In this document: piece by piece, positions 33,979 to 45,442 of the stretch
Layout of the letters: every line of letters begins with the position of its first letter
Numbering within the stretch: the first letter of the stretch is position 1
Assembly (NCBI RefSeq): GCF_020379485.1
Contig: NC_063438.1
Location: forward strand, 2,914,001 to 2,978,000
DNA: 64,000 nt
Direction: 5' to 3'
Origin: Brassica napus
Lineage: Eukaryota > Streptophyta > Magnoliopsida > Brassicales > Brassicaceae
Position numbers and translations under genes: made by a program
Notes under the pieces: generated by a model
What the model saw: only the letters and a program-made list of their open reading frames with translations
The model's database searches: none
Told to the model about the DNA's origin: nothing

Positions 33979-36116
33979 ACAAGATATGACTCTCCACTCT
34001 CTCAGTCAGCAACATCTTTTCTTTTAGTTCCTTTCTTCATTCGTAATTTCCTTTTGTCAATTTTGGATGGGTTTTTGAGCTAGTATAAACCTTAACAACT
34101 TAACAATAGGAAACTTCTTAAGAGCCATCATGAAACGCATCTTAACTTGTGTAAGTATAACCAATCTTCATATTAAATCAATTTTCTTCTGACGACCAAA
34201 GCATAAACAAAAGAGTTTGGTTGTTCGGCGAATATGCCTAGGCTTAGCTGCAACCTAAGCTCAACTTCCCAAGAGTGCAAGACCAATTGTAAGTGACATG
34301 GACCAACCAAAAGATTAAACTAAATTTTGAATTAGAAAATGAATTTTTGATAGTACTCGAGTATAATTAGTCGAACAGACTCAGGATTAAGCTTTAGTTA
34401 AGTTGTGTTAGATCGTATATGCCCTTATTTCTGGTAATAGCAAAATATAGTCGGACTGACTTTTGCATCGTTCAACAACCCACAAAGAGCATGCACATTC
34501 TGCTTCAAGCTAGAAAAAAACAATCAGATTGCTATTTCTTCAAAACCAAAGTCTTATTGTTGTTGTTATGGAGAATGGCAAAAACATTAGAAGTACAACT
34601 TGTTCTTGTCTGCGTGTACTTTCAATTTGCCAACAAATAATTATTATTTGAAAAAAGTTTAATAGTGAAATGGGACTAGTGGATTTATGAAAGATAAGAT
34701 ATGGCTTAGTGCTAATTATTTCGATCGTGTTAATTTTGCATTGAAAAATGATTAAAAACTTTGGCTTGATGATCAGCTCATAAAGAGTTTATTAATGAGC
34801 TTAATGATACATTAATTAAAATCACAACCCCCGACGCCCTCTCAAACAGCATCAGCAGACAAGTGCGTGCCGTTTCATGCACGTTAACAAGGCCCACAAG
34901 CCTCACGCGCCTCGGTTCCCTCGACACTTTCTCCTTTCTGGGCCTCAAAAGTCGATGCTAAAGCTAATGGCATTCTCGTTATTCTATCGACCGCACAAGG
35001 GCAGTTCTATCGACTTTGCTCACCTCCGCACACGTGAGGCTCCCGAGAAGACCAGATACACATCCACGTCAGCTAATCACTATAGCTATTTCAAATTTCA
35101 ATCGCTATCCCGACCGTTCGATCAGGTCCTACAAGAGCCGTTTGATCACCGAAATTTGAATAATCTCGCGATACGATAAGAAAAGTCATGCGTTATGTTT
35201 TTTTTTTTCTGACATAACAAATCTAAAGCTGACTAAACCACTCTGACACAGCTTCTGTCTGAAACAGAGTCTCTGAAGACTCGTTATAACTTGAAAATAT
35301 CGAGAAGCAACTTTCGTTTTGTATTCGAAATTCAAAGGTCTTCTTCAACATCATTTGCTTGGCAAACCCAGAAGCTAAAGCATAGATCTTCGTTTCCAGG
35401 TAACTATAGTTTAATGAAGTATCAAAGATAGTTCTAGGTTTCAGTATTTGCTTATTGAGACTCTTGCATTACACACAAGCTTTAAGGAAAGCAAAAAAGT
35501 ACTTTTTATCTTTACTTGCAGTAAAGACTAGTTGTGGGATTTGTCACCAAACTTATGTGTAGTGTTAGTGGAGTTTGGTTCATACAAAATTTTAAGCACA
35601 CGATTTGTTGAAAGAGACTTAAATCTTCTCTTTGAAACAAAGTCTTTCTCTTTCTTTATTTCTAAACCAGTTTAATCTTCAATCTTGTGCTTGGAGCTCT
35701 CTTAGAATTGTTCTTCAGAAGGGTATTCTTGTCTTTTCCTTAATATTCCATCCATATAATAAGATGATGCTTCTTCTATTAATAAATTTATCATATCATC
35801 ATTTAGCTTTTATAGCAATTAAATGGTCACACCGACGAAAGTAAAGGGAAGCTAGAAAATGACTTGTTCAAATTATTTTTGTCTGGTAGAGTTTTGTTTT
35901 CCAGCAAATATATCGAAAGCTTTGCTGTGAATCATTTCAAGATTCTCAAGAACTCTTCCCTTTTTGTTTTTTTTATTAAATCCGTGTCTTTATTTATAAC
36001 ATATCTACCAACTTGTTCATCACTCATTCAACTACTCTCCTTTTATCACTTTAACTCAACTTTATTCCTTCTTTCATTGCAATTCATCGAAACAGAACTC
36101 AAAGGTTTGTCTGATC
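33979..36116. other. Intergenic and ARM-gene leader region
   Basis: AT-rich, no convincing ORF to about 34800. The segment 34850-35160 is less AT-rich, with CACGTG- and CACGTC-type strings, and looks like a promoter. Sequence from about 35240 to 36116 contains a possible leader with a donor-like CCAG|GTAACT at about 35398 and is probably 5' UTR plus intron of the ARM-repeat gene. Inference only. Confidence 0.45.
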
Positions 36117-37745
36117 ATGGTGGAGGAGAATCAAACAGTTGAAGAATTGTTACAACAAGCACTAGAGCTCGTCCCCATCGCTTTGTCCAAAGCAAAAACA
36201 GCCAAAGGCTTCACCACCAGATGGAGAGTGATCATCTCAAGGCTAGAGAAGATACCAACATGTCTATCGGATCTTTCAAGCCATCCTTGCTTCTCCAAAA
36301 ACACTCTCTGCAGAGAGCAGCTTCAAGCCGTTCTACAAACTTTACAAGAATCCATCGCCCTATGCGTGCAAGAGAAGCAAGAAGGGAAGCTCAAGACGCA
36401 GAGCGACCTCGACTCTCTCTCCTCCAAAATCGACCTAACCTTGAAAGACTGTGGACTGCTGATGAAAACAGGCGTCCTAAGCCACGTCACTCCGCACCAG
36501 CAGCAACCGCTACAAGAAGACTCGGAGACGTTCAGCGTCAGAGAGCTGCTCGCTCGACTCCAGATAGGTCATCTGGAGTCGAAGCGAAAGGCTCTCGAGA
36601 CGCTCATCGAGGTGATGAAAAACGACGAAAACGCCGTTATAACGGCGTTAGGTCGAACAAACGTCGCGTCTTTAGTTCAGCTTCTGGCATCCGCTAGTGT
36701 GCGAGAGAACGCTGTCACCGTGATCAGCTCACTAGCGGAGTCAGGAGGAGGCGAGAGCTGGCTCGTCTCCGAGAACGCTCTCCCTCCTTTGATCCGCCTC
36801 CTCGAATCCGGAACTCCGTTGGCTAAAGAGAAAGCCGTTATCTCTCTGCAGAGATTGTCCTTCTCCTCGGAGACTTCGCGTGCCATCGTTGGCCACGGAG
36901 GAGTCCCTCCGTTGATAGAGATCTGCAAAACAGGGGACTCTGTTTCGCAAGCGGCTTCCGCTTGCACGTTGAAAAACATCTCATCCGTCCCCGAAGTGAG
37001 ACAGTTCCTTGCGGAGGAAGGTACCATCAAAACCATGATCAATGTACTCAGCTGCGGGATCTTGCTGGGGGCTAAAGAGTACGCAGCTGAGTGTCTTCAG
37101 AATCTTACTGCGAGCAACGAAGCTCTCAGAAGATCGGTTGTGTCTGAGAACGGAGTTCAGACTCTGTTGGCTTACTTAGACGGACCTCTCCCACAAGAGT
37201 CAGGAGTCGCAGCGATTCGGAACCTCGTTAACTCTGTTCCCATCGAGAGTTATGAGATGATAGTCTCGAGTTTGGTCCACGTTCTTAGAGCAGGATCGGT
37301 TGGAGCTCAGCAAGCGGCTGCGTCGACTATCTGCAGGATGGCTACTACGTCGAACGAGAGTAAGAGAATGATCGGTGAGTCAGGTGTTATCCCTTTGTTG
37401 GTGAGAATGCTGGAAGCGAAAGGAGGTGGAGCTAGAGAGGTTGCTGCTCAGGCTATAGCGAGTCTTGTCACGGTTCCGAGGAACTGTAGAGAAGTGAAGA
37501 GGGATGAGAAGAGTGTGACGAGTCTTGTGACGTTGCTTGAGCCTAGTCCGGGTAACTCGGCTAAGAAGTATGCGGTTTCTTGTCTGGCGGCGATGTGTTC
37601 GAGCAGCAAGTGTAGGAAGCTGATGGTGTCTCATGGAGCGGTTGGTTATCTGAAGAAGTTGGCGGAGATGGAGGTTCCTGGTTCTAAGAAGCTTCTTGAG
37701 AGGATTGAGAAAGGGAAATTGAAAAGTTTCTTTAGTAGGAAGTAG
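36117..37745 (+). CDS. Armadillo-repeat protein (At2g45720-like)
   Basis: Single exon of 542 residues, matching the Arabidopsis ARM-repeat protein At2g45720 (about 553). Residues 1-125 form a helical N-terminal domain (EELLQQALELVPIAL..., FTTRWRVIISRLEKIP) shared by plant ARM proteins of this type. From about 140 to 535 there are ten or so armadillo units with the usual GxVPPLI / L..LL / A..A...L pattern, for example GGVPPLIEICKTG and SGVIPLLVRMLE. The C-terminus is basic (KGKLKSFFSRK). No U-box, kinase or membrane segment. ARM solenoids bind partner proteins; the specific partner is unknown. The start at 36117 is the first ATG of the homologous frame. A MIR-like foldback lies 230 bp past the stop. 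Confidence 0.92.
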   Translation: MVEENQTVEELLQQALELVPIALSKAKTAKGFTTRWRVIISRLEKIPTCLSDLSSHPCFSKNTLCREQLQAVLQTLQESIALCVQEKQEGKLKTQSDLDSLSSKIDLTLKDCGLLMKTGVLSHVTPHQQQPLQEDSETFSVRELLARLQIGHLESKRKALETLIEVMKNDENAVITALGRTNVASLVQLLASASVRENAVTVISSLAESGGGESWLVSENALPPLIRLLESGTPLAKEKAVISLQRLSFSSETSRAIVGHGGVPPLIEICKTGDSVSQAASACTLKNISSVPEVRQFLAEEGTIKTMINVLSCGILLGAKEYAAECLQNLTASNEALRRSVVSENGVQTLLAYLDGPLPQESGVAAIRNLVNSVPIESYEMIVSSLVHVLRAGSVGAQQAAASTICRMATTSNESKRMIGESGVIPLLVRMLEAKGGGAREVAAQAIASLVTVPRNCREVKRDEKSVTSLVTLLEPSPGNSAKKYAVSCLAAMCSSSKCRKLMVSHGAVGYLKKLAEMEVPGSKKLLERIEKGKLKSFFSRK

Positions 37746-37972
37746 ACTGAGAATATCGTGTATGTTGTAACGTTTCATAACCTATATGAAACTGTAACAA
37801 TGGTATTAAATATTTAGGTTTGTGCATTTTATAATATGTAAGATTTTGTATAATTTTCAATAAAAAGGCAAAACGAATGTTTTATTAGATTTAAACAGAA
37901 AACAATAGGAGTGGAAGTTTTCTATAATCTCAACAACAAACAAATACAAAGATCAAACACCAAACACCAAAT

Positions 37973-38134
37973 CTCAATTCTACTCTCTGAAGCCAAAAGA
38001 TGAACTATAACTGGCTATGCTGTCTTAGATATATAGGCAATGTGTCGATAGAATCTCAAAAGGAGCAATTGATTCTCCCAAACTGAACTACTCATTTGAT
38101 AGTTCATCTTTTGGCTTAAGAGAGTAAAATTGAG
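37973..38134. other. Foldback with 35-bp arms (possible MIR-like hairpin)
   Basis: Left arm 37973-38007 (CTCAATTCTACTCTCTGAAG...) pairs with right arm 38100-38134, with 33 of 35 positions matching across a 92-nt loop. Outside the arms the two flanks share CAAAGATCAA in opposite orientation (about 37948 and 38172), as if a longer segment was duplicated in inverted form. Non-coding. It could be a young MIRNA locus, an inverted-duplication relic or a small foldback transposon. Confidence 0.6.
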
Positions 38135-38518
38135 CTTAGGTTCATATGTTGTAATGTGTTAGTTGATGTTGTTGATCTTTGAATGCAATGGGAAATGTAT
38201 AACGCTTGCAACTTTGTCTCATGCCTCAGCATCCTATAGACTTGTAATGTTTCTTATGTTTGTCAACTCATTGTGATGAATGCCTTGATCCTTGGTTGAT
38301 TGTGTGCCAACTATAATTTTTTTTTTTAAAATCCTTAATTAAGAGCTTTGTAATGGAGCAATTAAATGTTAAGAGTTTTTTGACTTTGTCTCTTTAGTCA
38401 CTTTTTGTACTTAAAAGCATTTTAAAAATAATAAGAATCACTAATATGGTTCTTTGCAATAATCGGTTAAAGAAGAGCGGGTTTTTAAATGTTAAATCGG
38501 GCCAACGTCAAAGCCTAT

Positions 38519-38524
38519 TGGGCC
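38519..38524 (+). promoter_or_regulatory. Site II element upstream of PEX11D
   Basis: TGGGCC about 385 bp before the PEX11D ATG, near a CACGTGG-type G-box string at about 38543. Assignment by position only. Confidence 0.3.
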
Positions 38525-38903
38525 TTTCAAAGGCTCGATGTCCCACGTGGATTTTTAAAATTTTCTAAAGATATGTGCCACGTCGTTGTTTGGACGCGCG
38601 GGATATTCTCAACTTCCACTAGCAGAGAGTGAGAGATATAATCAAGTGTGGGAGAAGCACGGCTAGGTTCACAGAGAGTCAGCTTAATCGACGGTCTAGA
38701 TTAAAGGATCGAGGAGCTCCTTGCGTTGACCAACGGCGACGTTTTGTTTGTTTATCGTGAAACGAAGATGACCAAACAAGCTCTATCTTCCGGATTACAC
38801 ACGAAAACAGAGAAGATCAAGACAAAACAAAAGAAACACAAAACAGAGGCTCTCTCTGTTCATCACAAAGGAGGTTTCTTTGGTGTGTGTTTTGAGAGAG
38901 AAG

Positions 38904-40218
38904 ATGGGGAGTAGTACGTTAGATGTAACGAGAGCAGAGCTTGGTCTAGTGGTTATGTATCTGAACAAAGCGGAGGCAAGGGATAAGTTGTGCAGAGCTA
39001 TACAGTATGGTTCCAAGTTCTTGAGCGGTGGACAACCTGGTACTGCTCAAAACGTTGATAAATCCACTACCTTAGCTAGGAAAGTCTTCCGTCTTTTCAA
39101 GGTTTATAATATCCTCTCTTTTTTTCGATTTCTTTTTTTTTTTTGTCTTTTGATTTTGTTACACGCTCTGTTATAACTCATATATGTTTTTTTTATTATT
39201 ATTGTTGCAGTTTGTTAATGACCTGCATGGTCTTATCAGTCCTGTGCCTAAAGGGACTCCACTTCCTCTTGCTTTACTTGGAAAGGTGCTTCATAGTTCT
39301 TTTCGTTTTCATACAGAACCTATAAGTGAACTGTTCAGACAAACTGAGAAGACAAACCTTTTTTTTTTTTTTTGCTAAATACAAACCTTTTTGTTTCATT
39401 ATATTTTTTTTGTTCTGGCTAAATCTTGGTTGATGGGTGTTTATTATTTTCAGTCCAAGAACGCACTGTTATCTACATTCTTGTTCCTGGATCAAATTGT
39501 CTGGCTTGGGAGATCAGGAATCTACAAGGTGAGAAAAAAACAGACATGTGCACCACTAGTTTAGTTGTTTGTGCTAATGCTCTTGTGTATTTGTGTCATC
39601 AACAGAACAAAGAGAGAGCTGAGTTACTTGGACGTATATCACTTTTCTGCTGGATGGGATCTTCTGTTTGTACAACTTTAGTCGAGGTCCGTTTTTTATT
39701 GGCTTCCTCATGTTACGTTATTATAGCTGCTAATTATAACGGTTTCCACTGTTATTAGATTGGTGAGATTGGGAGGCTCTCTTCATCCATGAAGAAGATC
39801 GAAAAGGGGCTTAAGAATGGCAACAAGTATCAAGTAATGTTTTGTCACTCTTCTGTTTCTAAGGGAATCTAGTTATATTATAAATAACTCAATTCATGTT
39901 TTATCAATTGTGTATGATGCAGGATGATAAGTATCGTGCTAAGATTAAAGAGTCTAACGAGAGGAGTCTTGCTTTGATCAAAGCAGCCATGGACATTGTT
40001 GTAGCAGTCGGTCTTCTTCGATTATATCCAAAGAAGATCACTCCTCGTGTCACTGGAGCTTTTGGATTCATCACCTCCCTCATTTCTTGCTACCAGGTAA
40101 CACAACACTTCCCTTCTTCTTTCTCCACAGCAAACACACTTTCCAAATTCTGATCTTCACGTGTATCTCTCAATAAACACAGTTGCTTCCGACACGAGCC
40201 AAGATCAAGGCACCTTGA
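38904..40218 (+). CDS. PEX11D: PEX11D peroxisome proliferation factor
   Basis: Seven exons: 38904-39101, 39211-39285, 39454-39528, 39606-39686, 39759-39833, 39923-40096, 40183-40218. They join to 237 residues (Arabidopsis PEX11D, At2g45740: 236). The sequence is colinear throughout: MGSSTLDVTRAEL..., the amphipathic N-terminal helix region NKAEARDKLCRAIQYGSKFL, FVNDLHGLISPVPKGTPLPL, LDQIVWLGRSGIYKNKERAELL, the hydrophobic GRISLFCWMGSSVCTTLVE, a basic linker with KKIEKGLKNGNKY, and a C-terminal membrane segment RVTGAFGFITSLISCYQLLP. PEX11 proteins sit in the peroxisome membrane and drive elongation before fission. The start is fixed by homology. It is the second peroxin gene in the window (with PEX16, 6 kb away), an arrangement kept from Arabidopsis. 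Confidence 0.95.
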
Positions 40219-41209
40219 AGCTTATGGAAGAAAGTTTATGTTGGTCCGTTTGTGTAATTTGCTGTTGTTATTAGTCCTTGTATAAATACTTATCTGCATG
40301 AATGGTTATTATAATAAAAATATTTTATGCCTCGGCTTCTTGAGGCACAAGTCATAGGTTTGCATCATGCATCCATCCATGCATCGTGGAAGGATCGTTC
40401 TACCTTGAGTATAATAACCACTTTATCTAACCAGTACTTAGCTGCAAATGCAAGCCTTACTATATAGTCTCAGTGCGGTTTGAGATTCCAATGCTGAACA
40501 AAACTTTTGCTTCTTTGGGCTTTCTTCACTACCCCGCAAGGTTTCATCACTCCTATGGTCCCACACAAAAGCTTAAATCATCCCTGAAAGTGGCGTATAT
40601 ACAGAGCAAAAGAGAATCTCATTTTAGGTTTCACCAGGGTATATGTGATTTTCCGGTTGAACCGGGATTGAATTTGGTTCGAAACCGGAATAAAGTGCAA
40701 GAGGGATTGCGTCTCTTTGCATCCAAAGTACCCAAACAGACCCCACCTACGTTAACAATCATCACGCGCTTCATCAGCTTGTTATGATTCTTAATTAGAT
40801 AACATAATATAGAGAAACATTAAAAACTATTTCCAAATGTCAAAAGATATCCTGCTCATAATACAACTGCATGAATATACGCAAATCCATAATTTTCCAA
40901 AACAAATAATAACAATTTGATTAAAAATGAAACTTGAAAAATAATAATTCGCCATTCATGTCTATGACTAGCTCGCACGTTTTTAGGCTAATCTCCCACG
41001 AACGATACATTGACCCGTTGACTTTTAAGCGCGTATCACACAGTCGCTCCTCCCCTTATATTACATACCCTCGAACTACTTCATATCAACCCTTGAAACA
41101 AAAACTCTCTCGTCACACATTCGTTTCGACTCTCTTCGTTGTGTTGTGTATTTATATACACACACAACACGCACTTCTATTTTATAAATATTTTCTAAAA
41201 ACTTCAGCG
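40219..41209. other. Intergenic, PMT16-like promoter side
   Basis: No gene. ORFs at 40473-40787 and the upstream part of 40934-41896 lack homology. The PMT leader probably begins after about 41080. Confidence 0.5.
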
Positions 41210-43950
41210 ATGAATTTATCTACGAGAATATCATCGAGGGATAAGAAGTCCAATCTTTATTACATAACCCTAGTGGCGGTCCTCTGCATCGGAAGCTACC
41301 TCCTCGGCGTCTGGCAAAACACCACGGTGAATCCACGCGCCGCCTTTGACACATCAACCGATGCACCACCGTGCGAGAAATTCTCCAAAACAACTTCCAC
41401 GACGGATCTCGACTTCAACGCGCACCACAACCCTCACGATCCACCTCCGTCGGCGGTAACCGCCGTGAGTTTCCCGTCGTGCGACGCCGCGCTGAGCGAG
41501 CACACGCCGTGCGAGGACGCGAAGCGATCGCTGAAGTTCTCTCGGGAGAGGCTGGAGTACAGGCAGAGGCACTGTCCCGACAGAGAGGAAGCGCTGAAGT
41601 GTCGTATTCCGGCGCCGTACGGTTACAAGACGCCGTTCCGGTGGCCGGAGAGCCGCGACGTCGCGTGGTTTGCTAATGTGCCTCACACGGAGCTTACGGT
41701 TGAGAAGAAGAATCAGAACTGGGTCCGGTACGAGAATGATCGGTTTTGGTTTCCTGGTGGCGGTACGATGTTTCCACGTGGCGCTGATGCGTATATTGAT
41801 GATATCGGACGGTTGATTGATCTCAGCGACGGTTCGATACGTACCGCTATCGATACCGGTTGTGGGGTAAGTGCAAATTCTTTTCCCTCTGAATAAACTG
41901 AACCGACCGGTTTGACTGATTATAGTTTTGACTTAATACGGTTACTGATAATTTATTTTATTCAAATACTTCAAAAGAAAATAAGATTTTTCCACAGAAT
42001 TTATGGAATTTTCTGTTGGGATATTTCTAGATAATTTGTTCAAGAATACATCCAACTTAACTGATAAGATTGATTCATGCATATCCATATCTAAACCCAT
42101 CTAATTTAAAATATATTCGATAGTATTTGAACAATAAGTAGATTTGGAGTTAGTGCATCATCATTTTGTAGATTTAATTATAAAAATAGAAACACAAACA
42201 TCAAGCTATTTTTCAACGTTATTGGTTTCTGATTGTGACCGTTGACCTACTCGTACCTTACAGTTAAACCTGTAAAGTTGAAAATAAAACCAGTAGTTAT
42301 AATAAAATAAGAAGAGTCAAAATCATGAAATGTAAATCTCTCACGTTGACTTTGATGTTTTTGTCCTCATTTTGATTTAACATTGGTATTAATCTTGGTA
42401 TAAATTTTAACATTTGCACCCAAAAAAAACATTGGTATTAATCGAAAATATGTCTTTTGGATTTTTCAGGTGGCTAGCTTTGGTGCATATCTTTTATCAA
42501 GAAACATCACAACCATGTCGTTTGCTCCAAGGGATACACATGAAGCTCAGGTTCAGTTTGCACTTGAGCGTGGCGTGCCGGCAATGATCGGAATCATGGC
42601 CACAATCCGCTTACCGTACCCTTCTAGAGCCTTTGACTTAGCACATTGCTCTCGTTGCCTTATCCCTTGGGGGAAAAACGGTTAGGCTCTAATCCCTAAA
42701 CAATTACAAAACTACTCTTATTGAGTCTTTTAACACTTTGGGTTATTTTGCAGATGGGGTTTACTTGATGGAGGTGGACAGGGTTTTAAGACCAGGAGGG
42801 TACTGGATACTGTCTGGACCACCGATTAATTGGCAGAAAAGATGGAAAGGATGGGAAAGGACGATGGATGATTTAAATGAAGAGCAGACACAGATCGAGC
42901 AAGTCGCGAGAAGCTTGTGTTGGAAGAAAGTTGTTCAGAGAGATGATCTAGCTATCTGGCAAAAGCCTTTTAACCACATTCACTGTAAAAAAATGAGACA
43001 AGTTTTGAAGAATCCGGAGTTTTGTCGCTATGATCAAGATCCCGACATGGCTTGGTAAGTGGTAACTAGTTTAATTTCTTTCTTTATTTAGTTAGAAAAT
43101 GTTAAAATTTTGGCTATGTATACATAACGAATGATTCAGGTATACGAAGATGGATTCTTGTTTGACGCCATTACCTGAAGTTGATGAGTCGGAGGATCTA
43201 AAGACGGTGGCTGGAGGGAAGGTGGAGAAGTGGCCGGCTAGGTTAAACGCGGTTCCTCCTAGGGTAAACAACGGTGATCTCAAGGAAATAACGCCAGAAG
43301 CTTTCTTGGAGGACACGGAACTGTGGAAGCAGAGAGTTTCTTATTACAAGAAATTAGATTATCAGTTAGGTGAAACTGGGAGATACAGAAATTTACTCGA
43401 CATGAACGCTTACCTCGGTGGATTCGCGGCGGCTCTAGCTGATGAGCCGGTTTGGGTCATGAACGTTGTCCCGGTCGAGGCGAAGCACAATACTCTAGGT
43501 GTCATTTACGAGCGTGGTCTAATAGGAACGTATCAAAACTGGTAAGCCTAAACCGGACTTAAACTTAACCGGATTTTCTTGTGGGAGTTTATAGTTTAAT
43601 CCGGTTATGGTCTTGTTGCTAGGTGTGAAGCGATGTCGACGTATCCAAGGACGTATGATTTTATCCATGCTGACTCGGTTTTCACGTTGTACCAAGATAA
43701 GTGTGAACCGGAGGATATATTGTTGGAGATGGACCGGGTTCTTAGACCGGGTGGTGGTGTGATTATAAGAGACGACGTCGACGTTTTGATTAAGGTTAAG
43801 GAATTAAGCAAAGGGTTTCAATGGCAAGGTAGAATTGCTGACCACGAGAAGGGTCCTCATGAGAGAGTGAAGATTTACTATGCGGTGAAACAGTATTGGA
43901 CTGTCCCAGCACCTGAGGAAGATAAAAACAATACTAAAGCACTCTCATGA
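41210..43950 (+). CDS. PMT16-like Golgi methyltransferase (DUF248)
   Basis: Five exons: 41210-41866, 42470-42680, 42754-43054, 43140-43541, 43623-43950. They join to 632 residues, matching Arabidopsis At2g45750 (PMT16, about 631). It is a type II membrane protein with a short cytosolic tail, one transmembrane segment at about 16-35 and a luminal domain. The family hallmarks are present: [40 protein letters not shown], the [15 protein letters not shown] block, the SAM-binding [16 protein letters not shown] across the exon 1/2 junction, [58 protein letters not shown] and [15 protein letters not shown]. The family is implicated in methylating pectin in the Golgi; PMT16 itself is not characterised, as far as I know. 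The upstream in-frame Met at 40934 is rejected. Confidence 0.94.
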
Positions 43951-45442
43951 TTTGAGTTTTCTCTTCTTCTTTTCAGTTTCTTATAATGTTATCTTTTTGT
44001 TTTTGATTTTTTTTTTCAAAAAAAACAATAAATTCGCAATGATTGTTTTCACATTCTTAACAAATGAAATAAACAAAAGAAAAAAGTTGACTAGATCGTC
44101 AGATCGAGTAGTGCTCCCCATCGTATCATTATTATAAGGCTTAAGCAACTAACCAAATTTCTTTTTCCCTCGCATTCTTCTTCTTGTTGACTGACAAGAA
44201 GCTATTCTTTGCCATGGCTTTGAGTCAATGATCCCCCATGTGAGCTTGAGCTTTCTATATTATGTTACAAGTTACAACTTACAAGTTTACAACGTATAAC
44301 TTGTAAATTGCTTGTAAATTTATGTCTAAAATACGATCCCGAGAACATCCTCGTTAACGGGTTTTAAGTCCATGTTACATTAATGTTATTTTGGCATGTT
44401 ATAACTGGATGATATTGGTTCTTATCTTTAGAAGTTTTGAAGTAACTTGATGAGAAAATAGGTTTGAAAGGTATAAAGATGGCTGTCGGCTAACACAAGA
44501 TGTTCCATGCAGTTTTTAATTTTGGTCAACAAGTTGCATGTAGGTAAGTGTGAACTTTTGAGTTTTATTAGGTCAGTAGCTTCTGATACTTAACATGTGA
44601 TAGCTACCTTTCATTGTTATAGTTAGCTTATTTTCCCAGCTAAAATTGTGCATTATAATGCATAATTCTTGGTGAAAAAAGAGAATACTTTCGGCCGACC
44701 TTTTGTGTGTTCTGTAGATTGGTAACATTTTGAGTAAGTAAGAAAGCATATATATTATAAATGAGGCAGTTCAATTTGACAGCTTTTCTTGTCCATTATG
44801 ATCCAATCATTCAATAATTGATCTTAGGTTATATCGCAATAACTCTATTGTACTAGATGAATATGGGCCATATAATTAATAACTCGCTTTACAACAGCCC
44901 ATATCTACCTTTTACTTTCTCTTTTATGTTAAAACCTTTACTTTTCATATGTAAAATATGAGCAATTTTATCTTCTGAACAAAATCTCTGTAAAACTGTG
45001 CAAGGAAAAGTAAATGTCATTAAAATGAACAGTTTTCTTATTAACTAGAAGCTGATTATTACAGTCTACACTCGATGCAGTGGTCCCTATAATAATAAAC
45101 ATACACAGTGTATAAAAGGTATGAGAGGACAAGACCGTAATCTAAGGTTCGAGTGGACTTTTATAAGCATGTGAAAGAGAAAAAAGGAAGAAAAGACGGT
45201 GGGAGAGTGAAGAGTCAACCAAACTATTCTTTGGCGGTTTATAAAACGTAAGGCTTCGAAGATTACACATCTCTTGTTTCTCCCGTCTGAACAAATCTGA
45301 AACCACTTTTCGTCTTCTTCTTCTTCTTCTTCTCCTTCTTGAACATGCACTTAAGCAACAAACTTTCAGGATATTATTTGAAAGAGCAAAACAATTAAAA
45401 AAAATTGTGGATATTATCTTTAAACACTTGTTTGGTTTAATA
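43951..45442. other. Intergenic upstream of the HDG1-like gene, no gene seen
   Basis: AT-rich, with poly-T and TTACAAGTT repeats near 44270-44310. No coding remnant. The GAA/CTT-rich run at 45308-45340 may be in the leader of the HDG1-like gene. Confidence 0.5.

Noticed and set aside
36221..37778. Long open frames overlapping the ARM-repeat gene (36221-36697 plus; 36677-37042, 36741-36950 and 37380-37778 minus)
   Set aside because: They are shadow frames of a GC-rich coding exon; only the 542-residue frame has protein-family structure.
40934..41209. Upstream Met for the PMT16-like protein
   Set aside because: 92 extra residues without homology would bury the N-terminal membrane anchor; Met at 41210 aligns with the family.
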